64,000 nucleotides of DNA from Nostoc sp. UHCC 0926. GTDB taxonomy: Bacteria; Cyanobacteriota; Cyanobacteriia; Cyanobacteriales; Nostocaceae. The DNA is taken from assembly GCF_028623165.1 (NCBI RefSeq), contig NZ_CP117768.1:5150001-5214000 (forward strand). The letters run 5' to 3'. Positions 44,521-53,535 of this stretch are shown here, piece by piece. Both the position numbers and the translations under genes were made by a program. Within the stretch, counting starts at the first letter, position 1, and each line of letters starts with the position of its first letter. The notes beneath the pieces are model-generated. The model was given only the letters and a program-made list of their open reading frames with translations, was not told the origin of the DNA and did not search any database.

Positions 44521-45792
44521 ATGAAAGTTTTACATATTAGTACCAATGATATTAGTGGAGGTGCAGCGAGGGCCGCATATCGTTTGCATACAGGTTTAGA
44601 GGATATAGGACTAGAGTCACAAATGTTAGTTCAGGAAAAATATAGTAATGATAAAACAGTAATTGCACCTAAGATTAGACTCTTTCAAGGCATCGCTAAG
44701 GCAAAGTTGACAATTGAAAGTTTACCATTAAAGCTTTATCCTCAAAAGAAAAAGACTCCATTTTTTATTCAATGGTTGCCAGATAGAGTTATTCCTAAAG
44801 TTGCTCAGATTAATCCAGACATAATTAATTTGCATTGGATTAGTGCAGGTTTTATGCAGATAGAAACATTCCCTAAACTGAAGCGTCCTCTAGTTTGGAC
44901 TCTCCATGACATGTGGGGGTTTACTGGCGGGTGTCACGTTACTGGAGAATGCGATCGCTATAAAGTATCCTGTGGAGCTTGTCCTCAACTGAACAGTGGT
45001 AAAGAATGGGATTTCTCCCGTTGGGTATGGCAACGCAAAGTAAAAGCTTGGAAAAATTTGAATTTAACTTTAGTTTCACCAAGTCATTGGTTAGCGCAGT
45101 GCGCTCATTCCAGTTCTTTGTTTCAGAATTTGCGAGTTGAGGTAATTCCCCACGGACTGGATACTCAAAAATATCGACCTATTAATCAACATTTTGCACG
45201 AGAAGCACTCAATCTACCCCAAGATAAGAAGCTGATGCTGTTTGGAGCGATAGAAGCAACAAGCGATAGAAATAAAGGATTTCATTTGTTGCAACCAGCT
45301 CTACAAGAATTGAGTAAATCTGGCTGGAAGGATGACTTGGAAGTTGCCATTTTTGGGGCATCTCAACCCGATAATCCACCTGATTTGGGCTTAAAAATAC
45401 ACTATTTGGGACACTTACACGATGATATATCTTTAGCAACTGTTTACTCAGCAGCTGATGTGATGCTTGTACCGTCTCTTCAAGAATCTTTTGGACAAAC
45501 AGCTTCTGAATCACTCGCTTGTGGTACTCCAGTTGTTGCGTTTAATTCTACTGGCTTAAAAGATATTGTTGATCATCAGCAGAACGGGTATTTGGCTAAA
45601 CCTTATGAAGTTGAGGATTTTGCCAAAGGAATTACCTGGGTACTTGAAAATGAGCAGAGGCTGCACAAGCTGTCATTCTATGCTCGTGAGAAAGCTGAAC
45701 AAGAATTCACTCTGGAACTTCAAGCACGTCGTTATTTAGCTTTGTTTCAGGAAATATTGATTACAACAAATAAATCTTCATTCATTAATTAA
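44521..45792 (+). CDS. Family 4 glycosyltransferase
   Basis: A 423-residue GT-B enzyme. N-terminal STNDISGGAARAAYRLHTGL is typical of this subgroup. The C-terminal donor site shows LVPSLQESFGQTASESLACG (about 317-336), the E-x7-E retaining motif, and GTPVVAFNSTGLKDIV. A Cys-rich stretch (CHVTGECDRYKVSCGACPQL, about 141-160) is common in this subgroup. Follows the polymerase by 48 bp. Confidence 0.9.
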   Translation: MKVLHISTNDISGGAARAAYRLHTGLEDIGLESQMLVQEKYSNDKTVIAPKIRLFQGIAKAKLTIESLPLKLYPQKKKTPFFIQWLPDRVIPKVAQINPDIINLHWISAGFMQIETFPKLKRPLVWTLHDMWGFTGGCHVTGECDRYKVSCGACPQLNSGKEWDFSRWVWQRKVKAWKNLNLTLVSPSHWLAQCAHSSSLFQNLRVEVIPHGLDTQKYRPINQHFAREALNLPQDKKLMLFGAIEATSDRNKGFHLLQPALQELSKSGWKDDLEVAIFGASQPDNPPDLGLKIHYLGHLHDDISLATVYSAADVMLVPSLQESFGQTASESLACGTPVVAFNSTGLKDIVDHQQNGYLAKPYEVEDFAKGITWVLENEQRLHKLSFYAREKAEQEFTLELQARRYLALFQEILITTNKSSFIN

Positions 45793-45816
45793 CTTAGGAA
45801 ATAAACACTTCATAAT

Positions 45817-46833
45817 ATGTCAATACCTATAGCGTTTATAATTTGTACAGAACCTGGTCGTTTAGAAGGTCAATCTTTGATGCTTGCAGAAAGTATTCGT
45901 AAGTTCTGCGGTGAATTGAAAAATACACCTATATATAGTTTTCATCCTAGAGTGGGTGAACCGATATCAAAGCAAACCCAACAAGCGTTTGAAGCGTTGC
46001 AGGTGACTCATCGACAAGTTCCTATAAATCAAGAATTTCATGAATATTATTTAGCCAATAAACCCCTGGTTTGTGCCTATGCTGAACAACATATCGATGC
46101 AAAAATATTAGTTTTTTTAGACAGTGACAAATGCTTTTTTTATGAGCCAAAGGAATTTTTATTGCCAGTAAATTGTAACATTCGCATACGTCCTGAGTAT
46201 GGTCAAGGAATTGGTTCTACAGGTCTGCGAGACCCTCAAGAATGGTACTGGCAAAAACTATATGAAGTGCTGAATGTGAAGCGTGAGGTATTTGTTGACA
46301 CACCAATTGGTAATAAAAAAATCAGAGCCTACTGGAATTCTGGTTTAGTTGCTGTAAGAAGGAGTGCAGGTATATTTACTGCCTGGAAAGAAAACTTTGA
46401 GAAGGTAATGCGTATGAATATTACCCCTCCTCAAGGGATTTATTTTGTGGAACAGTCAGTCTTATCTGTGACTTTATGCTCGCTGGAAGAAAATATTTCT
46501 CATTTTTCTTCTGCTTATAGTTATCCATTACCTTTACACAATCGCTTATCTAAAGAATCAAGACTTAAAGCTTGGGATGACATAGTGTCGATACATTATT
46601 TTAATTTGTTTTTTTATAATGATTGGAATGCACAAATTCAAAGCTTAAAAAAGTTTAATCGAAGTTCAGATAAATATCAATGGTTATGCGAAGGAGTTGT
46701 TAGACATAAAATGCCGCGCACATCAGTGATGCACCGATATATGTTGACTGTGAGGAAAATAGAACAAAAGCTACGCGTGTTTAAATTGAATAGTCAAGTG
46801 AGTAATTGGATAGAAAAAATTGCAAAATTTTAA
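45817..46833 (+). CDS. Putative GT-A glycosyltransferase-like protein
   Basis: A 338-residue soluble protein. The opening PIAFIICTEPGRLEGQSLML, a conserved KILVFLDSDKCFFYEP (about 95-110) with a DxD motif, and YWNSGLVAVRRSAGIFTAWK (about 171-190) resemble nucleotide-diphospho-sugar transferases, but I cannot place it in a known family. It sits 24 bp after the GT4 gene in the same operon-like run. Confidence 0.7.
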   Translation: MSIPIAFIICTEPGRLEGQSLMLAESIRKFCGELKNTPIYSFHPRVGEPISKQTQQAFEALQVTHRQVPINQEFHEYYLANKPLVCAYAEQHIDAKILVFLDSDKCFFYEPKEFLLPVNCNIRIRPEYGQGIGSTGLRDPQEWYWQKLYEVLNVKREVFVDTPIGNKKIRAYWNSGLVAVRRSAGIFTAWKENFEKVMRMNITPPQGIYFVEQSVLSVTLCSLEENISHFSSAYSYPLPLHNRLSKESRLKAWDDIVSIHYFNLFFYNDWNAQIQSLKKFNRSSDKYQWLCEGVVRHKMPRTSVMHRYMLTVRKIEQKLRVFKLNSQVSNWIEKIAKF

Positions 46834-46884
46834 ATGATTATTATCACCTTTTAGTTACATAGTTAATTCAGGAAAAGTATTTAA

Positions 46885-47865
46885 ATGTTATTTCACGGTT
46901 TTTATATTTTTAGTACTCGGCCGCTTATTGTTTCCTTTCTTGGAAGCTATCCTTTATTGGGGGGAGTGGTTTACGAAAAAAGCAAAATCACATATCAACC
47001 TCTACCTAAATGGTTTCGTCCCAAACACGTTTTAGAGCATATCCCTGGGTGGTGTGGAACACCTAAGCAAATGTTACTAAGAAAGATAAAGGCAACCCTA
47101 CATGGCATTGAGGGAAGAACGCATCACTTAATGGTAAATGCGTCAGATGAAGAAGAATTGCGAAAACGTTTTTTAATTCGTGGAGCGCACTTCAACCAAA
47201 ATTTTTATATTAATGAATATTTATATCAAGTTATCGAGCAACCAAAGCTTTATGATGCAATTTACACGGCACAACTCAATCAATCAAAGCGTCTTGGGCT
47301 GGCAAAAAACGTAGATAAATTGATGGTTGTATCCTATGGTGGTGACTTACATAAATTCTGTCCGGAATTGAAACATGCAGATTTCAACAAAGACTTTATT
47401 GCACGTACAGAGTTAGCAAAAAAGTATAATCAGTCCTCTGTCGGTTTGATTCTTTCAGCAGTCGAAGGAGCAAATCTAGCATCAAGCGAGTACTTACTAT
47501 GCGGAATTCCTGTTGTCAGTACTCCAAGTAAAGGTGGACGAGATGAATTCTTTACTCCTGAGAACTCCGTTATTGTTGCTCCAGAGTCTGAGAAAGTTGC
47601 TGAAGCTGTGCAAACTTTAAAACAGTTAGCACCTGACCCAAAAAAGATTCGAGAACAAACTCTAAAAAAAATGAATGATTGGAGGTTAGCTTATTGCACT
47701 TATATCGCTAATCTTATTGAACAAGAAGGTGGTAGAAAAATACAACCAGATATCATGAGGGAAAAATACTTTGCTGCGCCGAATGGCATTCAATCTCGAT
47801 ATATCAAATTAGAAGAATTGCATAAATATAATTGGAAAGATTTTCAGGAGTTTTTTTCTCTATGA
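46885..47865 (+). CDS. GT-B glycosyltransferase-like protein
   Basis: A 326-residue protein. The C-terminal half carries a GT-B donor site: GLILSAVEGANLASSEYLLC then GIPVVSTPSKGGRDEFF (about 192-228) with the E-x7-E pattern, and VIVAPESEKVAEAVQTL. The N-terminal half is shorter than in ordinary GT4 enzymes (usually 360-420 residues). It is probably a sugar transferase of the cluster. Acceptor unknown. Confidence 0.75.
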   Translation: MLFHGFYIFSTRPLIVSFLGSYPLLGGVVYEKSKITYQPLPKWFRPKHVLEHIPGWCGTPKQMLLRKIKATLHGIEGRTHHLMVNASDEEELRKRFLIRGAHFNQNFYINEYLYQVIEQPKLYDAIYTAQLNQSKRLGLAKNVDKLMVVSYGGDLHKFCPELKHADFNKDFIARTELAKKYNQSSVGLILSAVEGANLASSEYLLCGIPVVSTPSKGGRDEFFTPENSVIVAPESEKVAEAVQTLKQLAPDPKKIREQTLKKMNDWRLAYCTYIANLIEQEGGRKIQPDIMREKYFAAPNGIQSRYIKLEELHKYNWKDFQEFFSL

Positions 47866-47928
47866 AAAATGAAATAAACCTTTAATTTTTGTTTTATAAA
47901 ATTAGATTAAGATAATAAAAAATACTCT

Positions 47929-48822
47929 ATGAGGCAACCACAGTTAGCAGTAATAATGACTTGTTTTAACAGGCGTGAGACAACTCTGAATTGTCTGCGT
48001 GCCTTAGCTCAACAAACAAAGTCTTTTGATGTTTACTTAACTGATGATGGAAGTTATGACGGTACTTCAAAGGCAGTGAGAGCTTTTTATCCACAAGTCC
48101 AGATTCTTCAAGGCAATGGGAATCTATTCTGGGTGGGAGGAATGAGACTAGCGTTTGCTGAAGCAATGCAAAAAGATTATGACTATTATCTCTGGTTGAA
48201 TGACGACACAATACTAGAATCAAACACCCTAGAACGTCTATTGACGCTTCATCAACAATTATTAGAATCTGTTCGAGAAAATTCAATATTAGTTGGTACG
48301 ACTCAAGATTCAATAACAAGAGAAGCTTCATATGGCGGTGCAGTGAAATCTCGCAAATGGTACTCTAATAAATATGAATTTTTAGGCTCAACTCAGCTTT
48401 TTCAAAAATGTGACACGATGTTTGGTAACTGCGTGCTAATTCCTCGTGCGGTTGTAAAAAAAGTAGGGAATCTTGATGCAGCATTTATCCACAGTTTAGG
48501 AGACCTAGATTATGGTTTGAGAGCAAGGAAGAATGGTTGCTCGATATGGGTTGTACCTGGATATGTCGGAACCTGTGGTAAAAACTCAATCCGTAACAGT
48601 TGGGTAGATACAAAATTATCTGTTTTAGAACGCTTAAGAAAGGTAATTCAAGTCAAAGCATTTCCGCTCAAACCTTGGACTGAATTCTGTCGTCGCCACT
48701 CCGGGTTTTTCTGGATAATTTATTGGTGTTTACCTTATATGCGAGCCATTATTGGTTACAAAAACTTGGCTGCATCTCCCACATTTGTAGAAGAAATTCC
48801 ACAGAGTAGTTCGCAACCTTAA
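47929..48822 (+). CDS. Family 2 glycosyltransferase (rhamnosyltransferase-like)
   Basis: A 297-residue GT-A enzyme. VIMTCFNRRETTLNCLRALA, VYLTDDGSYDGTSKAV and YYLWLNDDTILESNTLERLL (about 86-105) match GT2 enzymes of the rhamnosyltransferase type. Tandem with the next GT4 gene after 11 bp, suggesting translational coupling. Confidence 0.86.
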   Translation: MRQPQLAVIMTCFNRRETTLNCLRALAQQTKSFDVYLTDDGSYDGTSKAVRAFYPQVQILQGNGNLFWVGGMRLAFAEAMQKDYDYYLWLNDDTILESNTLERLLTLHQQLLESVRENSILVGTTQDSITREASYGGAVKSRKWYSNKYEFLGSTQLFQKCDTMFGNCVLIPRAVVKKVGNLDAAFIHSLGDLDYGLRARKNGCSIWVVPGYVGTCGKNSIRNSWVDTKLSVLERLRKVIQVKAFPLKPWTEFCRRHSGFFWIIYWCLPYMRAIIGYKNLAASPTFVEEIPQSSSQP

Positions 48823-48833
48823 GGAGTTCCAAA

Positions 48834-50036
48834 ATGCAGCAACGGCTTGGTTTTTTAGCGGCAGCACCTCGGATTTCAACACATCCTGATGCAGAGATGT
48901 CTGGGCCCCGTTCCCGAGTTTTAGGAATCCTGAAGGGCTTTCAAACACTTGAGTGGAAAATCGAAACATTTATTGTCGGAGATAAAGTTTCAAAAAAATG
49001 GTCGGCGAATGGTTCTGGTGAATTAATCAGCAAAGGATTTTTCTACACCTTAGCAGTAGATTTGATGCGTATCGGGCTTGGTGTCATTAACTCGTGGAGA
49101 AGCTACCAAGAACTTAAAAATCAAGTTGATTGGGTGTATGAGTACGCTGCGACTTTGCAATGTCTGGGCTGGATATTCCAACGTCAGGGAATACCTTGGA
49201 TTTTGCAAGCTGAAGCATTACTTTTTTATGAAGCAAAGGCAGAGCGAAAAGCATTGATTTTGTATAGATTAGCTCAATGGATGGAAATCAGAGCATATCG
49301 AAAATGCGATGTTTTAGCCTGTGTAAGTGAAACTTTAAAAGAAATTTTAATCCGGGATTTTGGAATTTCAAGTGAAAAAATTGTCTTGATACCAAACGGA
49401 GTTGATATTGATTTTATTAATCCTGAACTACATGTCCCCAAGCGAATATTTTCAGGTTTTACTATAGGTTTTATAGGTAGTTTATATGCTTGGGCTGGTT
49501 TAGACTTATTAATAGAAACAATATCTGAATTACGAGCCGAAGGCTTAGACATTTCGCTGGTAGTAGTAGGCGATGGGGCAATGAAATCTGCTTGGGAAAA
49601 GCAGAGTCAAGAATTAGGTATTTCGCCTTATGTAGCTTTTATAGGTCGAGTTTCTTGGCTAGAAGTACCCCAGTATATCGCTGGTTTTGATGTTGGTTAC
49701 TCTGGGCAAGTTCAACTACAAATGGGAAAAATGTATCTCTCACCTATGAAACTTTATGAATACATGGCAATGGCTAAACCAGTCATAGCATCAGCTTTTG
49801 AAGATGCTAAACGGTTGATTTGCGATCGCAAAACAGGTTTCCTATTTAAACCAGGTGATAAAAATGATTTAAAACGTACCTTATTGGAAGCTTATCATCA
49901 AAGAGAAACACTGGCAGAAATGGGACAATTTGCTTGCATTGAGATAGTAAATCATCACAGTTGGGCTGCTAGGGTACAGAACTTAGTTGAAGGTGCTGAA
50001 CAAATTTTAAAAAAACAGCGATCGCATACTCACTAG
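48834..50036 (+). CDS. Family 4 glycosyltransferase
   Basis: A 400-residue GT-B enzyme. It has CVSETLKEILIRDFGISSEK followed by IVLIPNGVDIDFINPE (about 160-200), FTIGFIGSLYAWAGLDLLIE and the donor-site KLYEYMAMAKPVIASAFEDA (about 304-323). AAGGAG lies 7 nt before the ATG. Typical length and complete. Confidence 0.9.
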   Translation: MQQRLGFLAAAPRISTHPDAEMSGPRSRVLGILKGFQTLEWKIETFIVGDKVSKKWSANGSGELISKGFFYTLAVDLMRIGLGVINSWRSYQELKNQVDWVYEYAATLQCLGWIFQRQGIPWILQAEALLFYEAKAERKALILYRLAQWMEIRAYRKCDVLACVSETLKEILIRDFGISSEKIVLIPNGVDIDFINPELHVPKRIFSGFTIGFIGSLYAWAGLDLLIETISELRAEGLDISLVVVGDGAMKSAWEKQSQELGISPYVAFIGRVSWLEVPQYIAGFDVGYSGQVQLQMGKMYLSPMKLYEYMAMAKPVIASAFEDAKRLICDRKTGFLFKPGDKNDLKRTLLEAYHQRETLAEMGQFACIEIVNHHSWAARVQNLVEGAEQILKKQRSHTH

Positions 50037-50078
50037 TATTAAACCTTTACTCATACAATCTAATACTAAAAAAAATTT

Positions 50079-50915
50079 ATGATCCGGACTTCATCTTATA
50101 AACTTCTTGGTGTTCAAGTGGATGCCCTTTCTATCCCTGAGTTAAATTTGTTGATTGAAGAATCTATTGAGCAAAATCAGAAATTGATTATTGCTAATCA
50201 CAACTTGCATAGTCTTTATCTCTTCCATAATGATCCAACAATGCAAGCTTTTTATGCCAAGGCAGAATATATCCACATTGATGGTATGCCTCTATTGTTT
50301 ATTGGAAAGCTGTTGGGTTTTCCAATGAAACGAGAACAAAGAGTAACCTATGCTGACTGGGTATGGCCTCTGATGGCAGAAGCAGCTGATAAAGGCTGGC
50401 GTGTATTTTATTTAGGTTCAAAGCCAGGAGTTGCTGAACAAGGAGCAAGTATTTTGCGCCAGAGATTTCCTGGTTTACAGATTTCTTGCGCTCATGGCTA
50501 CATTGATATGGATAAAGATAGTCAAGAAAATCTTGCCACTCTGGCTGCAATTAATGCTTACAAACCCCATGTATTAATGGTGGGGATGGGTATGCCACGC
50601 CAAGAGTATTGGATTTCCAAAAATCTTGAACATATTCACACCAACACTATTTTGACTAGTGGAGCCTGCATGGACTATGTAGCAGGAGCAATACCCACTC
50701 CTCCTCGCTGGATGGGAAAGGTCGGTCTGGAATGGTCGTATCGCTTGTTATGTGAACCTAAAAGACTTTGGAGACGTTACTTACTTGAGCCTTGGTTTGT
50801 TAGCACATTATTTTTACGAGAAATTTGGAGTATCTCAAGTAAACAAAAAAGAAATAAGAAGCCAAGAAAATTTGACGCAGCCTCACAAAGAAATGGTATA
50901 AGGCTTAATCATTAA
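50079..50915 (+). CDS. WecG/TagA/CpsF family (GT26) glycosyltransferase
   Basis: A 278-residue GT26 enzyme. NHNLHSLYLFHNDPTMQAFY, IHIDGMPLLFIGKLLGFP, RVTYADWVWPLM and LMVGMGMPRQEYWI (about 166-179) are the family signatures. These enzymes transfer N-acetylmannosaminuronic acid, N-acetylmannosamine or a related sugar to a lipid-linked acceptor. Last gene of the plus-strand cluster. The C-terminus ends basic (KQKRNKKPRKF). Confidence 0.93.
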   Translation: MIRTSSYKLLGVQVDALSIPELNLLIEESIEQNQKLIIANHNLHSLYLFHNDPTMQAFYAKAEYIHIDGMPLLFIGKLLGFPMKREQRVTYADWVWPLMAEAADKGWRVFYLGSKPGVAEQGASILRQRFPGLQISCAHGYIDMDKDSQENLATLAAINAYKPHVLMVGMGMPRQEYWISKNLEHIHTNTILTSGACMDYVAGAIPTPPRWMGKVGLEWSYRLLCEPKRLWRRYLLEPWFVSTLFLREIWSISSKQKRNKKPRKFDAASQRNGIRLNH

Positions 50916-50936
50916 TTATAATACTTCTCAATTGAG

Positions 50937-51160
50937 CGCAATACAGACCTAACAAGAACAGCCCCAACCCTTTGTAGCGTTAGGGAGTAAATTTAAAGCC
51001 TCTGACGCCACATGCTTGGCTGTCGGCACCGGGGACGCCAGTCGCTACAGCCCTTCTCAAGACAGGAGACGCTCTTGCGTTCGGGCATCCTACGGCAGGC
51101 GCTAGCCTCTCCCAAAGGGAAAGGCTCCTCCTTTTAGGAGAGAGGTCAAAGTGTATTGCG
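50937..51160 (+). repeat. Dispersed repeat R6, copy 2, with terminal inverted repeats
   Basis: CGCAATACA at 50937-50945 pairs with TGTATTGCG at 51152-51160. Interior blocks match 5205-5400 in order (AGACCTAACAA, GCCTCTGACGCCACATGC, GACGCCAGTCGCTA, GGCGCTAGCCTCTCCC). The copy carries an extra stretch with AGACGCTCTTGCGTTCGG. It lies between the polysaccharide cluster and the xylanase gene; the rest of the 380-bp gap shows no gene. Confidence 0.75.
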
Positions 51161-51295
51161 TACAAACCAAAAGCGCTACAGTCAAGATGTTTTATTTAAC
51201 TTTCATCCTCTTAAATAAGGAAGAATCTCGCCACATACTTCGTTCAGAATGACACTTAAAAGCGCTATTTACATCTGGGTGCGAGTATAAGCTGC

Positions 51296-52438
51296 TTACT
51301 GAAAAGCTTGGGCAATAGCGTTGCGGGCAAGTTTAGGTTTGAGGTTCTCATCGAAGGGAAGCGGACGCAGAAATTTCTGGAACTCTGGATTATCCTTGTA
51401 TTTTTGTGGCATCCATTGAGGATAACGTATCCAGGTGTGACGATCAGTAATTCCCCATGTAATCACGGTATCAACTCCACCTGCAAAGCACAGCTCAAGA
51501 AATCGCTTGTAACTATCCGCTATCATTTGATCGAGCTTTTCAATACTATCAGGAAATGGAGTATCAATAATAATATCTAATTCAGTGATTACTGGTTTAA
51601 CTTCCAGGTCTTTTAACCGTTTTAAGACGCTACTAAATCCTTTCTCGTCAAAAGGATAGTTCTTAGAAAACCATAGATGCGATTGCAGACCTGCCCAGTC
51701 AAGTTTGACCCCATTATTTTTTAGATATTCCACCATTTTTAAATAATGGTCTGATTTCCATGTAGCGCCTTCAATGCCAAAATCATTTAGGCAAAATTTC
51801 TTATTTCTATCAACTTCAGCTGCTATTAAAAATAAGTCTCGAATCAATTCTGGTTTTACCCCTCTACGCAAACCATAGCGGTTGTCAGTTCCATCTGGAG
51901 TATCAGCGATAATTTCGTTGGCAATATCCCAAGATTTTAAAACCGGACTTTTGCGATAATGCCCCATGACACCAGTAACATGGCGTTCGAGCATTTTAAG
52001 AGTAGGGGGGTAAGGAACCCAGTCTGGTTTTGACAAGTGCCAAAAAAGGGTATGACCATGCATTGTCATATTATGCTTTTGGCAGAAATTGGCGATCGCA
52101 TCTGCTGATTCAAAGGTAAATTTTCCTGGCTCTGGTTCAGTGCCGGCCCATTTTAATTCACCATTTGGTGTCGCAATCGAACATTCACGAGCAATCAGGT
52201 CAGCGTAATCCTTCTCTTTTCGCAAAAAGTCACCATCAATTGCTGTGCCATAACGCTTTCCTTTGGCGGCAGCTAATTGCCGAAGTGGAGAATTTACATT
52301 TTTAATTAGATTATTTGCTGCGATAGAATTCGTGCTCTGGTCTTCTCTTTGCTTATCCTTTTGTAAAAACCCCATAGTCAATAAGGCAGAAAGGGTAGTG
52401 TATCCTGCTCTTGTTAAAAATTTTCTCCGATAAGGCAT
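51296..52438 (-). CDS. GH10 endo-beta-1,4-xylanase-like protein, Tat-exported
   Basis: A 380-residue glycoside hydrolase family 10 protein. Residues 3-10 (YRRKFLTR) plus a hydrophobic stretch (AGYTTLSALLTMGFL) form a twin-arginine signal. Catalytic residues are visible: acid/base Glu in SWDIANEI (about 171) and nucleophile Glu in VITELDI (about 285). HGHTLFWHLSKPDW and LQSHLW match the substrate cleft. It converges on the exopolysaccharide cluster, so it may trim or remodel that polymer rather than plant xylan (inferred). Confidence 0.9.
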   Translation of the reverse strand: MPYRRKFLTRAGYTTLSALLTMGFLQKDKQREDQSTNSIAANNLIKNVNSPLRQLAAAKGKRYGTAIDGDFLRKEKDYADLIARECSIATPNGELKWAGTEPEPGKFTFESADAIANFCQKHNMTMHGHTLFWHLSKPDWVPYPPTLKMLERHVTGVMGHYRKSPVLKSWDIANEIIADTPDGTDNRYGLRRGVKPELIRDLFLIAAEVDRNKKFCLNDFGIEGATWKSDHYLKMVEYLKNNGVKLDWAGLQSHLWFSKNYPFDEKGFSSVLKRLKDLEVKPVITELDIIIDTPFPDSIEKLDQMIADSYKRFLELCFAGGVDTVITWGITDRHTWIRYPQWMPQKYKDNPEFQKFLRPLPFDENLKPKLARNAIAQAFQ

Positions 52439-52498
52439 AAATTGTACTTAATAAAAAACACATAGTTTATTATATTACAGAATAATATTTGATACTTT

Positions 52499-52611
52499 TT
52501 GGGGTTTAGTAACGAAACCCAACCTAGACGGGCATTTGTTGGTTTTCACTACCCTGCCTTAAGCCGCCTCCGGCGTCTACGTTCAACCCAACCTACAATT
52601 ATCTTTAACTC
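52499..52611 (-). repeat. Dispersed repeat R3, copy 2
   Basis: Inverted copy of 10989-11105 sharing TTAAGCCGCCTCCGGCG, GTTCAACCCAACCTACAATT and AACCTAGACGGGCATTTGTT. It lies 60 bp upstream of the xylanase start codon. Confidence 0.85.
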
Positions 52612-52659
52612 AACTGTATAAGGAGTTTTTGCTTAAGTTAACACCAATGAGCATTGCTG

Positions 52660-52700
52660 TGCCCTTACAGTGTGGTCTATTTACCTGAAAATAGTTGTAA
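52660..52700 (-). repeat. Dispersed repeat R1, half copy
   Basis: TGTGGTCTATTTACCTGAAA then ATAGTTGTAA matches one half of the 96-bp R1 repeat. The G+C-rich centre and the other half are missing. Confidence 0.65.
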
Positions 52701-52771
52701 TAATGGCTGCTTAGAAATCATTTATAAAGTAAAAGTAAAGATAAAGTCGAATTTAATAAGCAAAATACCTA

Positions 52772-53022
52772 ATTGCTTTCTCAAAATGCCTGATTGCTTT
52801 CTCAAAATGCTTAATTGTTTCTCATTTCGGTAGATTCAGCAAGTAAAAAGACATATTGCTTTCTCAAAATGCTTGATTGCTTTCTCATTTCGGTAGATTC
52901 AGCAAGTAAAAAGGCATATTGCTTTCTCAAAATGCTTGATTGCTTTCTCATTTTGGTAGATTCAGCAAGTAAAAAGGCATATTGCTTTCTCAAAATGCTT
53001 AATTGCTTTCTCATTTGAGTTA
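52772..53022. repeat. Tandem array 3 (21-bp units in 63-bp superunits, family Y)
   Basis: Twelve units all beginning ATT: ATTGCTTTCTCAAAATGCTTG-type, ATTGCTTTCTCATTTCGGTAG-type and ATTCAGCAAGTAAAAAGGCAT-type follow one another in a fixed order, giving a 63-bp higher-order period. One unit is 20 bp. The array ends exactly where the 87-bp MITE-like element begins. Confidence 0.92.
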
Positions 53023-53108
53023 GGACTTACGCATAAGAGATCCCCCAACCCCCTTAAAAAGGGGGGTTAGGGGGGATCGAGGTTTCAGGTTTTGAGTGCG
53101 TAAGTCCT
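53022..53108. repeat. 87-bp MITE-like element with perfect 12-bp inverted repeats
   Basis: AGGACTTACGCA (53022-53033) and TGCGTAAGTCCT (53097-53108) are perfect inverted repeats. The interior holds a second inverted repeat (CCCCCAACCCCCTT / AAGGGGGGTTAGGGGG). No coding capacity. TA dinucleotides adjoin the left end, which would suit a mariner/IS630-type target, but this is only suggestive. Confidence 0.8.
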
Positions 53109-53266
53109 GTGAGTAATTCACGCATTCATTTTGGTGTATCGTTGAGCCGTTAGCAAGCGATGTCTACGACGGGCTGTTCGGCGTCGCCTTTGATTCATTC
53201 AGCAAAAATCGTTCAACGGCTTACTGTACTAATATAGTTTTATAAATTAGGTTTCTAGCTCTAGTT

Positions 53267-53392
53267 ATGACAACTCAGTTCTCATGGGCTAAACAGTGGT
53301 ATCCTATTATCCTTTTAAGCTACTTAGATATTTTGAATCCTACTCCTATCACTCTTCTGGGGAAAAAGCTATGCAAAAAAATGAGTTTATAG
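53267..53392 (+). pseudogene. Rieske [2Fe-2S] oxygenase remnant (5' end only)
   Basis: An ATG frame of 41 codons, MTTQFSWAKQWYPIILLSYL and DILNPTPITLLGKKLCKKMS, then a stop. WYP..PLSYLD and PITLLGKKLV are the conserved N-terminus of cyanobacterial pheophorbide a oxygenase-like Rieske proteins (recalled pattern), but the CxH/CxxH iron-sulfur motif and everything downstream are missing. It is most likely the leftover 5' end of a deleted gene. Confidence 0.6.
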
Positions 53393-53504
53393 CTCAAACT
53401 CGATAAGCATTGTTTGTCTACAAATCTCTTGTGGCGAGCCTCCAAACTTCGGAGGCTACTTTGTCTTGCAAGCAAAAGCAGTCCTAATCATTGGTGAAAA
53501 GTTA

Positions 53505-53535
53505 GATCCCCGACTTCTTAGAGAAGTCGGGGATC
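53505..53535. repeat. Perfect 14-bp inverted repeat
   Basis: GATCCCCGACTTCT and AGAAGTCGGGGATC are separated by TAG. This is a compact dispersed hairpin without a T-tract. Another hairpin (AGCCTCCAAAC/TTCGGAGGCT) lies at about 53438-53458. From 53536 to the nifJ start I see no gene; a 74-codon frame there is AT-rich chance sequence. Confidence 0.75.

Noticed and set aside
52811..53018. Repeat ORFs on both strands in array 3
   Set aside because: 63-bp period keeps frames open; no initiation signal.
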